From Silvanigrellaceae bacterium (lineage in GTDB: Bacteria; Bdellovibrionota_B; Oligoflexia; Silvanigrellales; CANGWC01): a DNA stretch of 34,152 bases. Positions 9,556 through 18,875 of this stretch are shown here, piece after piece (the stretch's first letter is position 1; each line of letters opens with the position of its first letter). Location: positions 1-34,152 of the forward strand of contig CANGWC010000001.1 in the NCBI GenBank assembly GCA_947457515.1, read 5' to 3'. The position numbers were made by a program, and so were the translations under genes. The notes below the pieces were generated by a model. It saw nothing but the letters and a program-made list of their open reading frames with translations, did not search any database and was not told the origin of the DNA.

Positions 9556-11193
9556 ATGCTAATTCTACTCTTTTTATTTTCGTCTTGTATTTCTTCTCAA
9601 GTAAATTCTGAGACTTCACCCTTAGATGATTCAACCCCTCAATCAGCTTCCACAAAGAAAGCTCCTATACCTAATTCATCTTTAAATTCAATGTCTTCTA
9701 CAACAGCATTTAATTCTGGACCGAATTTATCACCTGCAAATGCTGAAAGTGATCTCAATACAAGTAATGTGGAAATGACAAATTCTGCTCCTATCCAAAA
9801 CTCTGTACCTATAGAAAACGCTTCTCAAAACTCACAACTTCAAAATCCTAATTTGGAGAATAACTCTGAAAGCTTAGATAATGAAGAAAACTTATCCGGT
9901 AATATTACAAATGGAAACGAGATCAATACAGCTCTAGATAACAATTCTACAAATGAACTCAATACACCTGTATCAACGCCCAAAAAAGTTTCTATAAAAC
10001 AAAAGACAACTCCTGATCTCAATACAGTTTTAGATCAAAAAACATTAACAGAATATGAAGTTAAAAAAGGTAACACCTTGTGGGATATTTCTAAAAGATA
10101 TTTACATAATCCCAGAAGCTGGAGAAAAATTTGGACAAAGAATAAACCAAAGATTCCTAATCCCGATAAAATCTACCCCCATCAAAAAATTATCGTAGAA
10201 AGTTCAGCTTCTATGTCTGGAGATGCTTCTTCCTTAACTCTGTCTGATTCCCAAAAAATTGCTTCTGGATCTTCTTTAAATCCAGAAGCAATTAAAGAAT
10301 TTGACCCCCACTCTATCGCTACAGTGGTCAGAGGTGAAGAAATTGGTGTATTCAAACCTATAAGATTGCAGCATAATGATATTATAGAACTTTTTAAGCC
10401 TTTGCCTGTGAATCCTGAATGGTTAGATAAAGACGGAGAAATCATTCCTACTCATGAAGTTACCGAATCTGATGACTTCATTGTTTTCGAGAACTTTATT
10501 CCCGAAACTCAGATGCTTCTTAAGAATCCTGGGTTTCTTACAAAAAATCCTCCTTTTACCGTGGGAGAAATTTCTTCTTCCCCTTCAACCTCTTTACTGG
10601 GACAATGGGGGAATACCCAATCTAATAGTGTATTTGCAACTTTTGATTATCGTCTTAATCTAAAACCTGGACAGCTTTTTCATACGATTCGAAAAAATGA
10701 ACTTTCCTCAACTCTTTTTTATGAACCAGAACAGTCCGGAGAGTTTTGGTCATATACAGGAACTGTAGGAGTTCTTAAGGTTGGTCCTGAACTTGTAGAA
10801 CTTTATACAGAGTCTAGCCCTATGGGAATTTCCGCTGGAGATAAGATCATTCCTTATAAAAATATCTATAAAACGATTAATTTAAATAAAATTGAGGATA
10901 CATTTACATTCCAGTCCCGGGTGGAAGCTATTGCTGAAGGTATTGGATATTTAGGAGGGAAAAATCAATTTATCTATCTCTGGAAAAACGCTTCCAGCAT
11001 TCAAGTGAATGATGAATTTGATCTTTATATGCCACCCTCTGGGATCATGGGCTTTGGAGATGTTGCTACTCATGGACTCAAGCAAGTTGCTAGAGCGAAA
11101 GTGATCGATATGAATGATGAATCTATCACTGCTATTATCCTAAAATCACTTCAAGAAGTTAGTTTAGGTGCTTACGCCTGGCCAGGTAAATAA
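9556..11193 (+). CDS. LysM-domain lipoprotein with N/S/T-rich linker (start re-assigned from 9475)
   Basis: In-frame ATG 9556 gives MLILLFLFSSC (lipobox); YEVKKGNTLWDISKRYLHNPRSWRKIWTKNKPKIPNPDKIYPHQKIIV = LysM. Confidence 0.82.
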   Translation: MLILLFLFSSCISSQVNSETSPLDDSTPQSASTKKAPIPNSSLNSMSSTTAFNSGPNLSPANAESDLNTSNVEMTNSAPIQNSVPIENASQNSQLQNPNLENNSESLDNEENLSGNITNGNEINTALDNNSTNELNTPVSTPKKVSIKQKTTPDLNTVLDQKTLTEYEVKKGNTLWDISKRYLHNPRSWRKIWTKNKPKIPNPDKIYPHQKIIVESSASMSGDASSLTLSDSQKIASGSSLNPEAIKEFDPHSIATVVRGEEIGVFKPIRLQHNDIIELFKPLPVNPEWLDKDGEIIPTHEVTESDDFIVFENFIPETQMLLKNPGFLTKNPPFTVGEISSSPSTSLLGQWGNTQSNSVFATFDYRLNLKPGQLFHTIRKNELSSTLFYEPEQSGEFWSYTGTVGVLKVGPELVELYTESSPMGISAGDKIIPYKNIYKTINLNKIEDTFTFQSRVEAIAEGIGYLGGKNQFIYLWKNASSIQVNDEFDLYMPPSGIMGFGDVATHGLKQVARAKVIDMNDESITAIILKSLQEVSLGAYAWPGK

Positions 11194-11232
11194 AAGATAT
11201 AAAAATAGTTTAAAAATTATAAGCTAAGCCTA

Positions 11233-11262
11233 TTGATCATAAACTGAAACTTGTGCTATGTA
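11233..11262 (+). promoter_or_regulatory. Candidate sigma70-like promoter for the ncRNA: -35 TTGATC (11233-11238), 18-bp spacer, -10 TATGTA (11257-11262)
   Basis: Hexamer match and spacing read directly; predicted start near 11269. Confidence 0.5.
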
Positions 11263-11268
11263 TGGTCA

Positions 11269-11448
11269 GTACCCTTGGTACACCGAGATAAGCATGCTCA
11301 GAGCTTCATCTCGACCTTTCTTTATAAGATAACTCTCCTATTGAATTCCAATCGTGCGATCTTTTCCGCGTTATCTTCCACCTTCCTCACGCTTGAGGCT
11401 TGACGGAGCTGTCGGCAGCCTGAGCATGCCCGCAGCTCAAATTTTTTT
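11269..11448 (+). ncRNA. Candidate structured non-coding RNA (~180 nt), family unidentified
   Basis: Locally higher GC, no ORF; stems GTACC/GGTAC (11269-11281), CGAGATAAGC/GCTTcATCTCG (11284-11313), AAGATAAC/GTTATCTT (11326-11333 / 11370-11377), CCTCA/TGAGG (11385-11398), terminator GAGCTG..CAGCTC + T7. Confidence 0.65.
11406..11448 (+). terminator. Rho-independent terminator of the candidate ncRNA
   Basis: GAGCTGtCGGCA-gcctgagca-TGCCcGCAGCTC followed by AAATTTTTTT. Confidence 0.75.
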
Positions 11449-11785
11449 ACGACGTATATTTCTTTACAACCGGCATCCCAGGTTGATCATAAATAGATGA
11501 TAAAACATCACAAGCTAGTTCAAAATCATCAATATTGAGATAGTTTTTCTCAGACATCACAAGTTTTAATTTCTTAAACATTTCCTGTAAGTGGATATTC
11601 TGTTCTGTGAGATAATCAACTTCAGATCTGAGTTGAATCACATCACTTCCCATTCTCGTGATAGCATCCATCATGTACTGTAATTGTTGAGCTGTGATAA
11701 CTTCTTCTTTTGCCAGTGGCGCTGGAAGAAAATCTAAGATAATTTTATCTGTACCTTTTTGAACTAAGGTTTTAATGTTAGACAT
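11447..11785 (-). CDS. Hypothetical coiled-coil protein
   Basis: 112-aa ORF, heptad-like QLRSEVDYLTEQNIHLQEMFKKLKL; own RBS region (gggggaaga). Confidence 0.6.
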   Translation of the reverse strand: MSNIKTLVQKGTDKIILDFLPAPLAKEEVITAQQLQYMMDAITRMGSDVIQLRSEVDYLTEQNIHLQEMFKKLKLVMSEKNYLNIDDFELACDVLSSIYDQPGMPVVKKYTS

Positions 11786-11869
11786 TCATCTTCCCCCTAC
11801 ATGTAGTAATTAGGTATCGGAGTTTATTTTTAACTTTCATCAGGCAAAAAATTCTAGGATAACGAAAAT

Positions 11870-14362
11870 ATGATGGGTCTATTTAAAAAAGTTTTTGGAA
11901 CTAAAAACGAACGAGAACTTAAGAGTATTCAATCAATTCTTGAACAAATCAATCAGTTCCAAGATCCCTTAAGGCAGATCTCTAATGAAGATCTTCAAGC
12001 TAAAACTCCTTATTTCAAGGAACAGCTAGGTAATGGCTGCCCACTGGATAAGCTATTACCTGAGGCTTTTGCTGTGGTCAGAGAAGCCAGTGATCGTATC
12101 TTGAAGAAACGTCATTTTGATGTTCAGCTTTTAGGAGGAATCGTTCTCCATCAAGGGAAAATCGCTGAAATGAAAACAGGAGAGGGTAAAACTCTAACGG
12201 CTACTGCCCCTGTTTATCTCAACGCTTTGATGGGTAAAGGCGTTCATGTTGTGACTGTGAATGAATATCTTACTCGTATTCAAGCAGAAGAGATGGGACG
12301 TGTTTATCAATTTCTTGGATTATCATTAGGTTGTGTTATGACAGGCCAATCGGATTCCGAAAGGAAAAGTGCTTATCAAGCAGATATCACTTATGGAACA
12401 AATAATGAGTTAGGCTTTGATTATCTCAGAGATAATATGAAAGTCAGTAAACAAGATTTCTGTCAAAGAGGTCACTTCTTTGCCATTGTGGATGAAGTGG
12501 ATTCCATCCTTATTGATGAAGCAAGAACTCCTTTAATTATCAGTGGTCCCACAGACCAAACCTCAGATAAGTATCTGATTGCTAATACTGCCGTAAGAGG
12601 CCTCAGAAGAGATATTGATTACACTGTAGATGAAAAAGGAAGAGCATGTTCTCTTTCTGAAGTGGGAACTCAAAAAGTCGAAGAGAGACTGGCATTAGGC
12701 AATCTCTATTCTCCTGAAAACATTGATCTTGTTCATGCTGTGAATCAGGCTCTCAAAGCCCAAGTTCTTTTTCAAAAAGATGATCATTACATTATTCAAG
12801 AAGGCCAAATCATTATTGTAGATGAATTTACAGGCCGACTCATGCAAGGAAGACGTTACTCTGATGGTCTTCATCAAGCTTTAGAAGCTAAAGAAAATGT
12901 TTCTATCCAAAAAGAAAATCAAACTCTTGCAACGGTAACTCTCCAAAACTATTTTAGAATGTATCAAAAACTTTCTGGAATGACAGGAACTGCAGATACA
13001 GAAGCTGTGGAATTTCATAAGATCTATGGCCTAGATGTTGTGGTGATCCCTACAAATAAATCCATGATCAGAAAGGATCATGATGATATTCTCTTTGCAA
13101 AACAATCTTCTAAATTCTCAGCTGTTGCTGATGAGATATTAGCTGCTTACCAAAAAGGACAACCTGTTCTGGTAGGAACTGTCTCCATCGAGAAAAGTGA
13201 ACTCCTCAGCACTCTTCTCAATCAAAAGAAAGTTCCCCATGTTGTTCTGAATGCTAAACAACATGAAAAAGAAGCTACGATTATTGCTGAAGCTGGACAA
13301 CAAGGCAAAGTCACCATTGCAACCAATATGGCTGGACGAGGAACGGATATTATCTTAGGACCTGGAGTTGTAGAACTGGGTGGTCTCTATGTCATTGGTA
13401 CTGAAAGACACGAAAGTCGTCGTATTGATAATCAACTCCGAGGAAGATCTGGACGTCAAGGAGACCCCGGAGAGAGTAAATTCTACCTTTCTTGGGAAGA
13501 TGAACTCATGAAACGTTTCAATAATAGAGCAAGTCAGATTGTAATGCGTTTTGCAGGAGATGAGCCTATTACCGATCCTAGCCTCACTAAAGTCATTGGC
13601 CAAGTTCAGAAACGAGTAGAAGGCTTTAATTACGATCTGAGAAAGCATCTTCTAGAATATGATGATGTCCTCAATAAACAACGTAAAGCCATTTATGAAA
13701 CACGCATGGCCATCCTCGAAAAAGCTGATATTAAAACACTTCTTTTCGCAGAAACTTTAGGTACCGTTGTTCTCACTTTCTGTGAATCCACACTTCCTCA
13801 TTTCTCTTCTCAAGATGTGATCTCCGTTTCTTTCCCGGAATTAGAAAGAAACCTTTTCCGTAAATTTAATCTTGTGATCCCTTTCACTGAAGCAGAAAGA
13901 AAACAACCTCTCTTCGCTAAAAAAGAACTTCTCGATCTCCTCTCCCAAAAACTCATTCAAAGTTACGAAGAGAAAGAAGCTCAATTTGATAAAGAGAACC
14001 TTCGGGAATTAGAGCGTTGGACCATGCTCCAAACCATCGATTCTCTTTGGAAAGATCATCTTCTTACCATCGATCATATTAAAGATGGAATTGGCCTGAG
14101 AGGCTATGGCCAGAAAGATCCTCTTCAAGAGTACAAGAAAGAGGCCTTTGAACTCTTCCAAAGGCTTATTGTGGATATTAAAGTTCAATCCTTAGAGCGT
14201 ATCATTAGCATTCAACCTAACCTTGCTATGCGCCTTGCAGAAGAGATTGAAAAAGAAATGAGAACTGAAATTGAAGCTTTACAGAAAGCAGAGCTTTCAT
14301 CTCAGGATAAAGTGATCTCTTTAGATTCTAAAAAGAAACAGAAGAAAAATAAAAAATCTTAG
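11870..14362 (+). CDS. secA: Preprotein translocase subunit SecA
   Basis: Walker A MKTGEGKT, VDEVDSILIDEARTPLIISGP, GRGTDIILG, LRGRSGRQGDPG. Confidence 0.97.
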   Translation: MMGLFKKVFGTKNERELKSIQSILEQINQFQDPLRQISNEDLQAKTPYFKEQLGNGCPLDKLLPEAFAVVREASDRILKKRHFDVQLLGGIVLHQGKIAEMKTGEGKTLTATAPVYLNALMGKGVHVVTVNEYLTRIQAEEMGRVYQFLGLSLGCVMTGQSDSERKSAYQADITYGTNNELGFDYLRDNMKVSKQDFCQRGHFFAIVDEVDSILIDEARTPLIISGPTDQTSDKYLIANTAVRGLRRDIDYTVDEKGRACSLSEVGTQKVEERLALGNLYSPENIDLVHAVNQALKAQVLFQKDDHYIIQEGQIIIVDEFTGRLMQGRRYSDGLHQALEAKENVSIQKENQTLATVTLQNYFRMYQKLSGMTGTADTEAVEFHKIYGLDVVVIPTNKSMIRKDHDDILFAKQSSKFSAVADEILAAYQKGQPVLVGTVSIEKSELLSTLLNQKKVPHVVLNAKQHEKEATIIAEAGQQGKVTIATNMAGRGTDIILGPGVVELGGLYVIGTERHESRRIDNQLRGRSGRQGDPGESKFYLSWEDELMKRFNNRASQIVMRFAGDEPITDPSLTKVIGQVQKRVEGFNYDLRKHLLEYDDVLNKQRKAIYETRMAILEKADIKTLLFAETLGTVVLTFCESTLPHFSSQDVISVSFPELERNLFRKFNLVIPFTEAERKQPLFAKKELLDLLSQKLIQSYEEKEAQFDKENLRELERWTMLQTIDSLWKDHLLTIDHIKDGIGLRGYGQKDPLQEYKKEAFELFQRLIVDIKVQSLERIISIQPNLAMRLAEEIEKEMRTEIEALQKAELSSQDKVISLDSKKKQKKNKKS

Positions 14363-14411
14363 TATATTTAATATATTAACGCACATATTATTCTGTTTTT
14401 AAATATTTATA

Positions 14412-16844
14412 TTGATTTTGATAAGATTTTCGAATAAGACCAAAAAAAGGTTTATTGTGTTTTATTTCATTATTACAAATGTTTTAGCATTATTCTTTCC
14501 GCAAGCCTTAGCAAATTCCCCATCTCCAGAAATTGAAATACTACCCGCCGAAACAACAGTTTATAATATCAGTAGTAATCAAATTAAAGAACTGATAAAA
14601 GCCATAAGAACCAAGCCCTTCACTCAACTTGAACCTGTCATGAATCTCATTTTAGAGATCGTGACTGGTTCAACCTTCTTAGAAAAGAAAGTTAACTCCT
14701 ATAATGCTGCCACTGCCTTTGGTGACTATTATCAAAGTTTTAGTGTGGATGAAAGATACCATGTATCTGAAATTCTTCTTGAAAAGCTGACTCAATCTTT
14801 TATTTTTTTAGATACATCTACCCAAATATTAGAAGAAAAAATTGAGAAATTGACTCAAAAATTAGGAATAACCAAACCAGTAATTAGCTTTAGTAGGGAA
14901 ACTCAAACTGCATGGGCAAGACAGGAAATTTCAGAAGATCTTGACTCTTTTGAGTTGAATTTATTCCGCTTTATATTAAAAATAAAAAACTATTTTAAAA
15001 GTACTGATATTGAAATTTCATTAGATACCCTACTCAAGTTTATCATGGAAGATGACCTCGTGTTTGATATAAATTTTTATAAATACACGATAAACCCAGA
15101 AGAATACAGAGAGTACATTAATCTTAACTCTCAAGATAAGAAACTGATCATTTTATTTTTCTTAGAGAATAGATTATCAGATAAAAGCTTAATTTTAAAA
15201 GGCAAAATAGAAACAATGACTCTCAATGAGTTGTTAGCTTTCTTAAAGAGTGGCATTGGAAAACCCTACCGTTATCACAAAATATCTAGCGTATTAAAAG
15301 ATCCTACTGGCTGGGAATACCAAATCAAAAAATATACAGAACAATATTATGGGAAAGAGGAAAACAACATTCTATTTTTATTACTCTGTTACTCCCAAAA
15401 ACTTCAAAAAGACGCTCAACCAGGCGTTTCTTTAATAACCAAAGAACATTCATCTGAATGGATAAGAAGAAATATTGATATTTTTCTAGGTCTTCATCAA
15501 ACATTTTCTCTAGATAAATTTATAGACGAAACAGTAAAATTTCTCCCCCTTAGTCACCCACAACCTATAGCTCAGATAACCCTTCAAGATACTGTTTTAT
15601 TTTTAGAAAGTTTAGATGGTTTACAAAGCAAATACTCGGGACCCTCTGATCTTTATAATTCAGAGCACGTATTTCATAAAATCATTGATTTTACCACTCA
15701 GACAAACGTAACAGCCATCTCAAACCAAGAAAGCTATCAGCTGATTATAAAATATATAGATTCTCTTCCTAAAGAAACACAATCTAGCCTGAGATGGTTT
15801 TTATTATTAAGTTTAGAACAAAATAGCGCTTTTAATATCACAAAAGAATTAAGCAAATACTTACTCTATAAAGTATATAAAACTCATGACGATTATTTCT
15901 TGATTTATCAATGTATTCATCAAAAATACCAATTACAAAATGGAATTCAAAGAGGCTTACTTAAAATACCTAAAGCAGATTTTAATAATTTTTCTTTATT
16001 TAAAGTAACAGAAGGGCATGTCATAAAATTAATAGAACTTATGATTGTTCCATCTGAATACCGCCACTCTATGAAAGTTGTTTCTTATCTATTTAAACTT
16101 ATGACTGAAACAGATCTCTGTTTACCTGAAAATCAACATTTGTATTCAAAAGTTTTGAGTCAATTTAATAATTATTTTAACATCATACATTATAATTATT
16201 CTGATAAAGATGAAGAAGATTTAATCACTCTAAAACTCTTACGAAATTTTATAAATTTTTTCAATCATTCTGGAAGCTATTCTAAATATTTAAAAAGAAA
16301 TTTAGATCTATTATCTGTTAAGAGAATACTAGAGCTTGTTAAAAACGATATGAATAGATACCCTACTCATACTCTGGGAGAGAACTATCCCCCTATCACT
16401 TCTAAACCACCTAAACCTCTCTATGACTTTAAATTAGCTACAGCTTATTATGAGGATCTTACTAAGATTTCATCCTTTATTGATTCTTTAGATATAACAA
16501 CTGAATCTATACAAAGAGTAGCTGATATCACAGCATATCTTTTTTATAGAACTGATATATTGTTCACTCCTCCAGACCTTAAGCAGAATGTGCGATCTAA
16601 GTTTATGAATTATGTTGCCATTTCTAATTTAAACCTTTACGAAAACTTTCTAGAACCTTCTTTACGGAAGTATATAGACAAAGTAACCTTCGAAGTTTTC
16701 GCTCCCGTATTTATTAAAAGCTTACACAGAATACTTCTTCTTCCCAATTTCTGTTACATAACTATACATTTTGACTCACTGGATAGTATCATTAACTTAA
16801 CATCAGAATTTATGACCTATTATAGCGATAAAATAAAAATTTAA
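14412..16844 (+). CDS. Large hypothetical secreted protein (810 aa)
   Basis: Signal peptide KTKKRFIVFYFIITNVLALFFPQALA|NS; TTG start; long uninterrupted ORF with no recognised domain. Confidence 0.7.
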   Translation: MILIRFSNKTKKRFIVFYFIITNVLALFFPQALANSPSPEIEILPAETTVYNISSNQIKELIKAIRTKPFTQLEPVMNLILEIVTGSTFLEKKVNSYNAATAFGDYYQSFSVDERYHVSEILLEKLTQSFIFLDTSTQILEEKIEKLTQKLGITKPVISFSRETQTAWARQEISEDLDSFELNLFRFILKIKNYFKSTDIEISLDTLLKFIMEDDLVFDINFYKYTINPEEYREYINLNSQDKKLIILFFLENRLSDKSLILKGKIETMTLNELLAFLKSGIGKPYRYHKISSVLKDPTGWEYQIKKYTEQYYGKEENNILFLLLCYSQKLQKDAQPGVSLITKEHSSEWIRRNIDIFLGLHQTFSLDKFIDETVKFLPLSHPQPIAQITLQDTVLFLESLDGLQSKYSGPSDLYNSEHVFHKIIDFTTQTNVTAISNQESYQLIIKYIDSLPKETQSSLRWFLLLSLEQNSAFNITKELSKYLLYKVYKTHDDYFLIYQCIHQKYQLQNGIQRGLLKIPKADFNNFSLFKVTEGHVIKLIELMIVPSEYRHSMKVVSYLFKLMTETDLCLPENQHLYSKVLSQFNNYFNIIHYNYSDKDEEDLITLKLLRNFINFFNHSGSYSKYLKRNLDLLSVKRILELVKNDMNRYPTHTLGENYPPITSKPPKPLYDFKLATAYYEDLTKISSFIDSLDITTESIQRVADITAYLFYRTDILFTPPDLKQNVRSKFMNYVAISNLNLYENFLEPSLRKYIDKVTFEVFAPVFIKSLHRILLLPNFCYITIHFDSLDSIINLTSEFMTYYSDKIKI

Positions 16845-16872
16845 GGAATCATGCCTTATTTAATTGATTGAT

Positions 16873-17457
16873 TTAAGCTTTTTTCTGTCTCAATAACCCA
16901 ACTTGATCTCGAAGATACTCTGAAATCTTTTGAACTGCTTCTGCTGTCACACCTTTAAGTTCAATCCCATAGCCCGTAGCATCTTTCTCAACTCTCACAA
17001 CTTTACCTTTAAGAACCATAGGCTTACCAAGGCCTTGAGTTTGTTTAATAGCGATATGAATAGATTCATTGAGTTGAAGACCTTTTTCTTCTGTTTTCAA
17101 AAAGACTCCATTTAAAGAAATATTAGAAAGCACACAAGAAAATATTTTCTTATTATTATGGACAACAACTGTTTCTTTAATACTTGCTCTTAATCCAGAA
17201 ATTCTTTTTTCTGAAGTTTCTTCTACAAATGGAGTTACTTTAGAAACTTCAGGTTTTTTAATAGGTAGAGGAAGAGGTGGTTTAACATCTACAGCTAATT
17301 CAGGAACATCTTTTAAAGATTTCCAATTTTCCATACCTTCACGAAAAACAAGATCTGTTTGTTTGATATCCCCTTGAGAAATAAACACTTCAAGCTCTGC
17401 TTGGGTGACTGGACCCATTTGCTTTTTCTGAACGTAATAATACCAGATTCTTTCCAT
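16873..17457 (-). CDS. GYF_2 domain plus PilZ-like domain protein (start likely MERIWYYY...; ORF extends to 17496)
   Basis: WYYYVQKKQMGPVTQAELEVFISQGDIKQTDLVFREGMENWKSLKDVPEL (GYF_2); C-terminal RISGLRASIKETVVV...SNISLNGVFLKTEE (PilZ-like). Confidence 0.75.
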   Translation of the reverse strand: MERIWYYYVQKKQMGPVTQAELEVFISQGDIKQTDLVFREGMENWKSLKDVPELAVDVKPPLPLPIKKPEVSKVTPFVEETSEKRISGLRASIKETVVVHNNKKIFSCVLSNISLNGVFLKTEEKGLQLNESIHIAIKQTQGLGKPMVLKGKVVRVEKDATGYGIELKGVTAEAVQKISEYLRDQVGLLRQKKA

Positions 17458-17604
17458 ACTTGCTTTTCGGACTTTAAATTTAAGATTTAATCTCACTAGG
17501 GGTTATTTTGACGAAATACCTTAGCAACTTCTGTAAACACTTAATTCTATAGCATTCTTTTAAAGGCAGGTTTTGCATGAAATCTTCAAAAAAGAGGAGT
17601 TAAA

Positions 17605-18828
17605 CTATTTACTGAGATTTATTGTTTGATATTCGATGCCGTTTTTGACGTATTCTTTGAGTTTATTTTCATCTTGAGACTTACCTGTATAAATCCAAAC
17701 ACTGAAAACATGTAAGGCTTTATCCATCTGGGTCACATCATAGAAGAGTCCAAAATCGGAATTTGGAGAGGAATATCCTAATTTTTCCCAATCATTGGGT
17801 TCCATTTTAAAGGGAGCTATGCCAGTGGTTCCCTTTAAAGGCCTAAAGCCCATAAAGACTCTGTCATTATCTTTACTCCAAACAATAGAACCTGATTTTC
17901 TAGGTTTATCTTTAGACCATCTGGGAAGATCAAATTTATAACGGGAGCGGTTATCTCCATAATTAAACCCATAAAGAACACCGCTGCCTTTTTGAAAAGA
18001 CTTTCCTTCAAAAGGAAAGTCGATAACTATTGGGAAATAAAGAGCATTATCGTATACAGTCAGATCACAACAAATCTGATCACTGATTTTCATTCCTAAA
18101 AGATTTAAAGAAAGCGCAAATTCTACACCGGTTCCCACAGGCCCAGAAGTTACCCCGGTAATAGGAGTCTGAAAGTTTTCATGGGTAAATTCTGAAGTAA
18201 ACAAAAACTTTGAGAGCAGTTTTCCATTAATTTGACCATTTTTAAAGATATCATGAGATTTCATCTTCAGATTATTTAATAGAATATTATTTTCACCAGA
18301 AAATTCATAAGAATAATCTTTCCATTTGAACTTCTTGGATTTAATAGGCGTTTTTAAGGAGAATTGTTTGAATTTTTTCTTAAAAGAAGGACATTTTCCA
18401 ATAAAAATAGACTTTTGAGAGAATTTTAGCTTAACAGAGTACAGTAAAGGGCATTTTTCTTTAAGTTTCTGTTGATTTTGTTGACATTTATTATCGCAAG
18501 TCGAAAAATCCTCATCATCTACAATGAATCGGTGAATGGAATAATTCAAATCCCCTAATTTACCTTTGATTTTACCTTTAAAGGGATCCCCTTTCTCTGG
18601 TGGAGTGAAAGATGCTCTCCCTTTTAACTTGATTTGTGGACTACGAAAAACAAGAGACCCTGATTCCACCTCTTCAATTTGGATAGGAATAGATTTATAG
18701 TTTTGTCCATTAATGGCAACAATATCTTTTCGATATGTATTGATGAGTTTAGGGAAATCTTGCACATCCATCAACACAGGATGCGCATAAAGCCGAACCA
18801 TAAGTAAAAAATAGAATAGAATTTTCAC
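17605..18828 (-). CDS. Hypothetical exported protein
   Basis: Signal peptide MKILFYFLLMVRLYA|HP; 407-aa ORF. Confidence 0.65.
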   Translation of the reverse strand: MKILFYFLLMVRLYAHPVLMDVQDFPKLINTYRKDIVAINGQNYKSIPIQIEEVESGSLVFRSPQIKLKGRASFTPPEKGDPFKGKIKGKLGDLNYSIHRFIVDDEDFSTCDNKCQQNQQKLKEKCPLLYSVKLKFSQKSIFIGKCPSFKKKFKQFSLKTPIKSKKFKWKDYSYEFSGENNILLNNLKMKSHDIFKNGQINGKLLSKFLFTSEFTHENFQTPITGVTSGPVGTGVEFALSLNLLGMKISDQICCDLTVYDNALYFPIVIDFPFEGKSFQKGSGVLYGFNYGDNRSRYKFDLPRWSKDKPRKSGSIVWSKDNDRVFMGFRPLKGTTGIAPFKMEPNDWEKLGYSSPNSDFGLFYDVTQMDKALHVFSVWIYTGKSQDENKLKEYVKNGIEYQTINLSK

Positions 18829-18875
18829 AAAATTATATTATAGTCTAAATCAATCTGAGAAATATATCGAACTCT

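Noticed and set aside
11240-11448. Identification of the ncRNA as 6S RNA or tmRNA
   Set aside because: Size fits 6S, but 5' and 3' ends do not form the long closing stem and no CCA end is present; family left unassigned.
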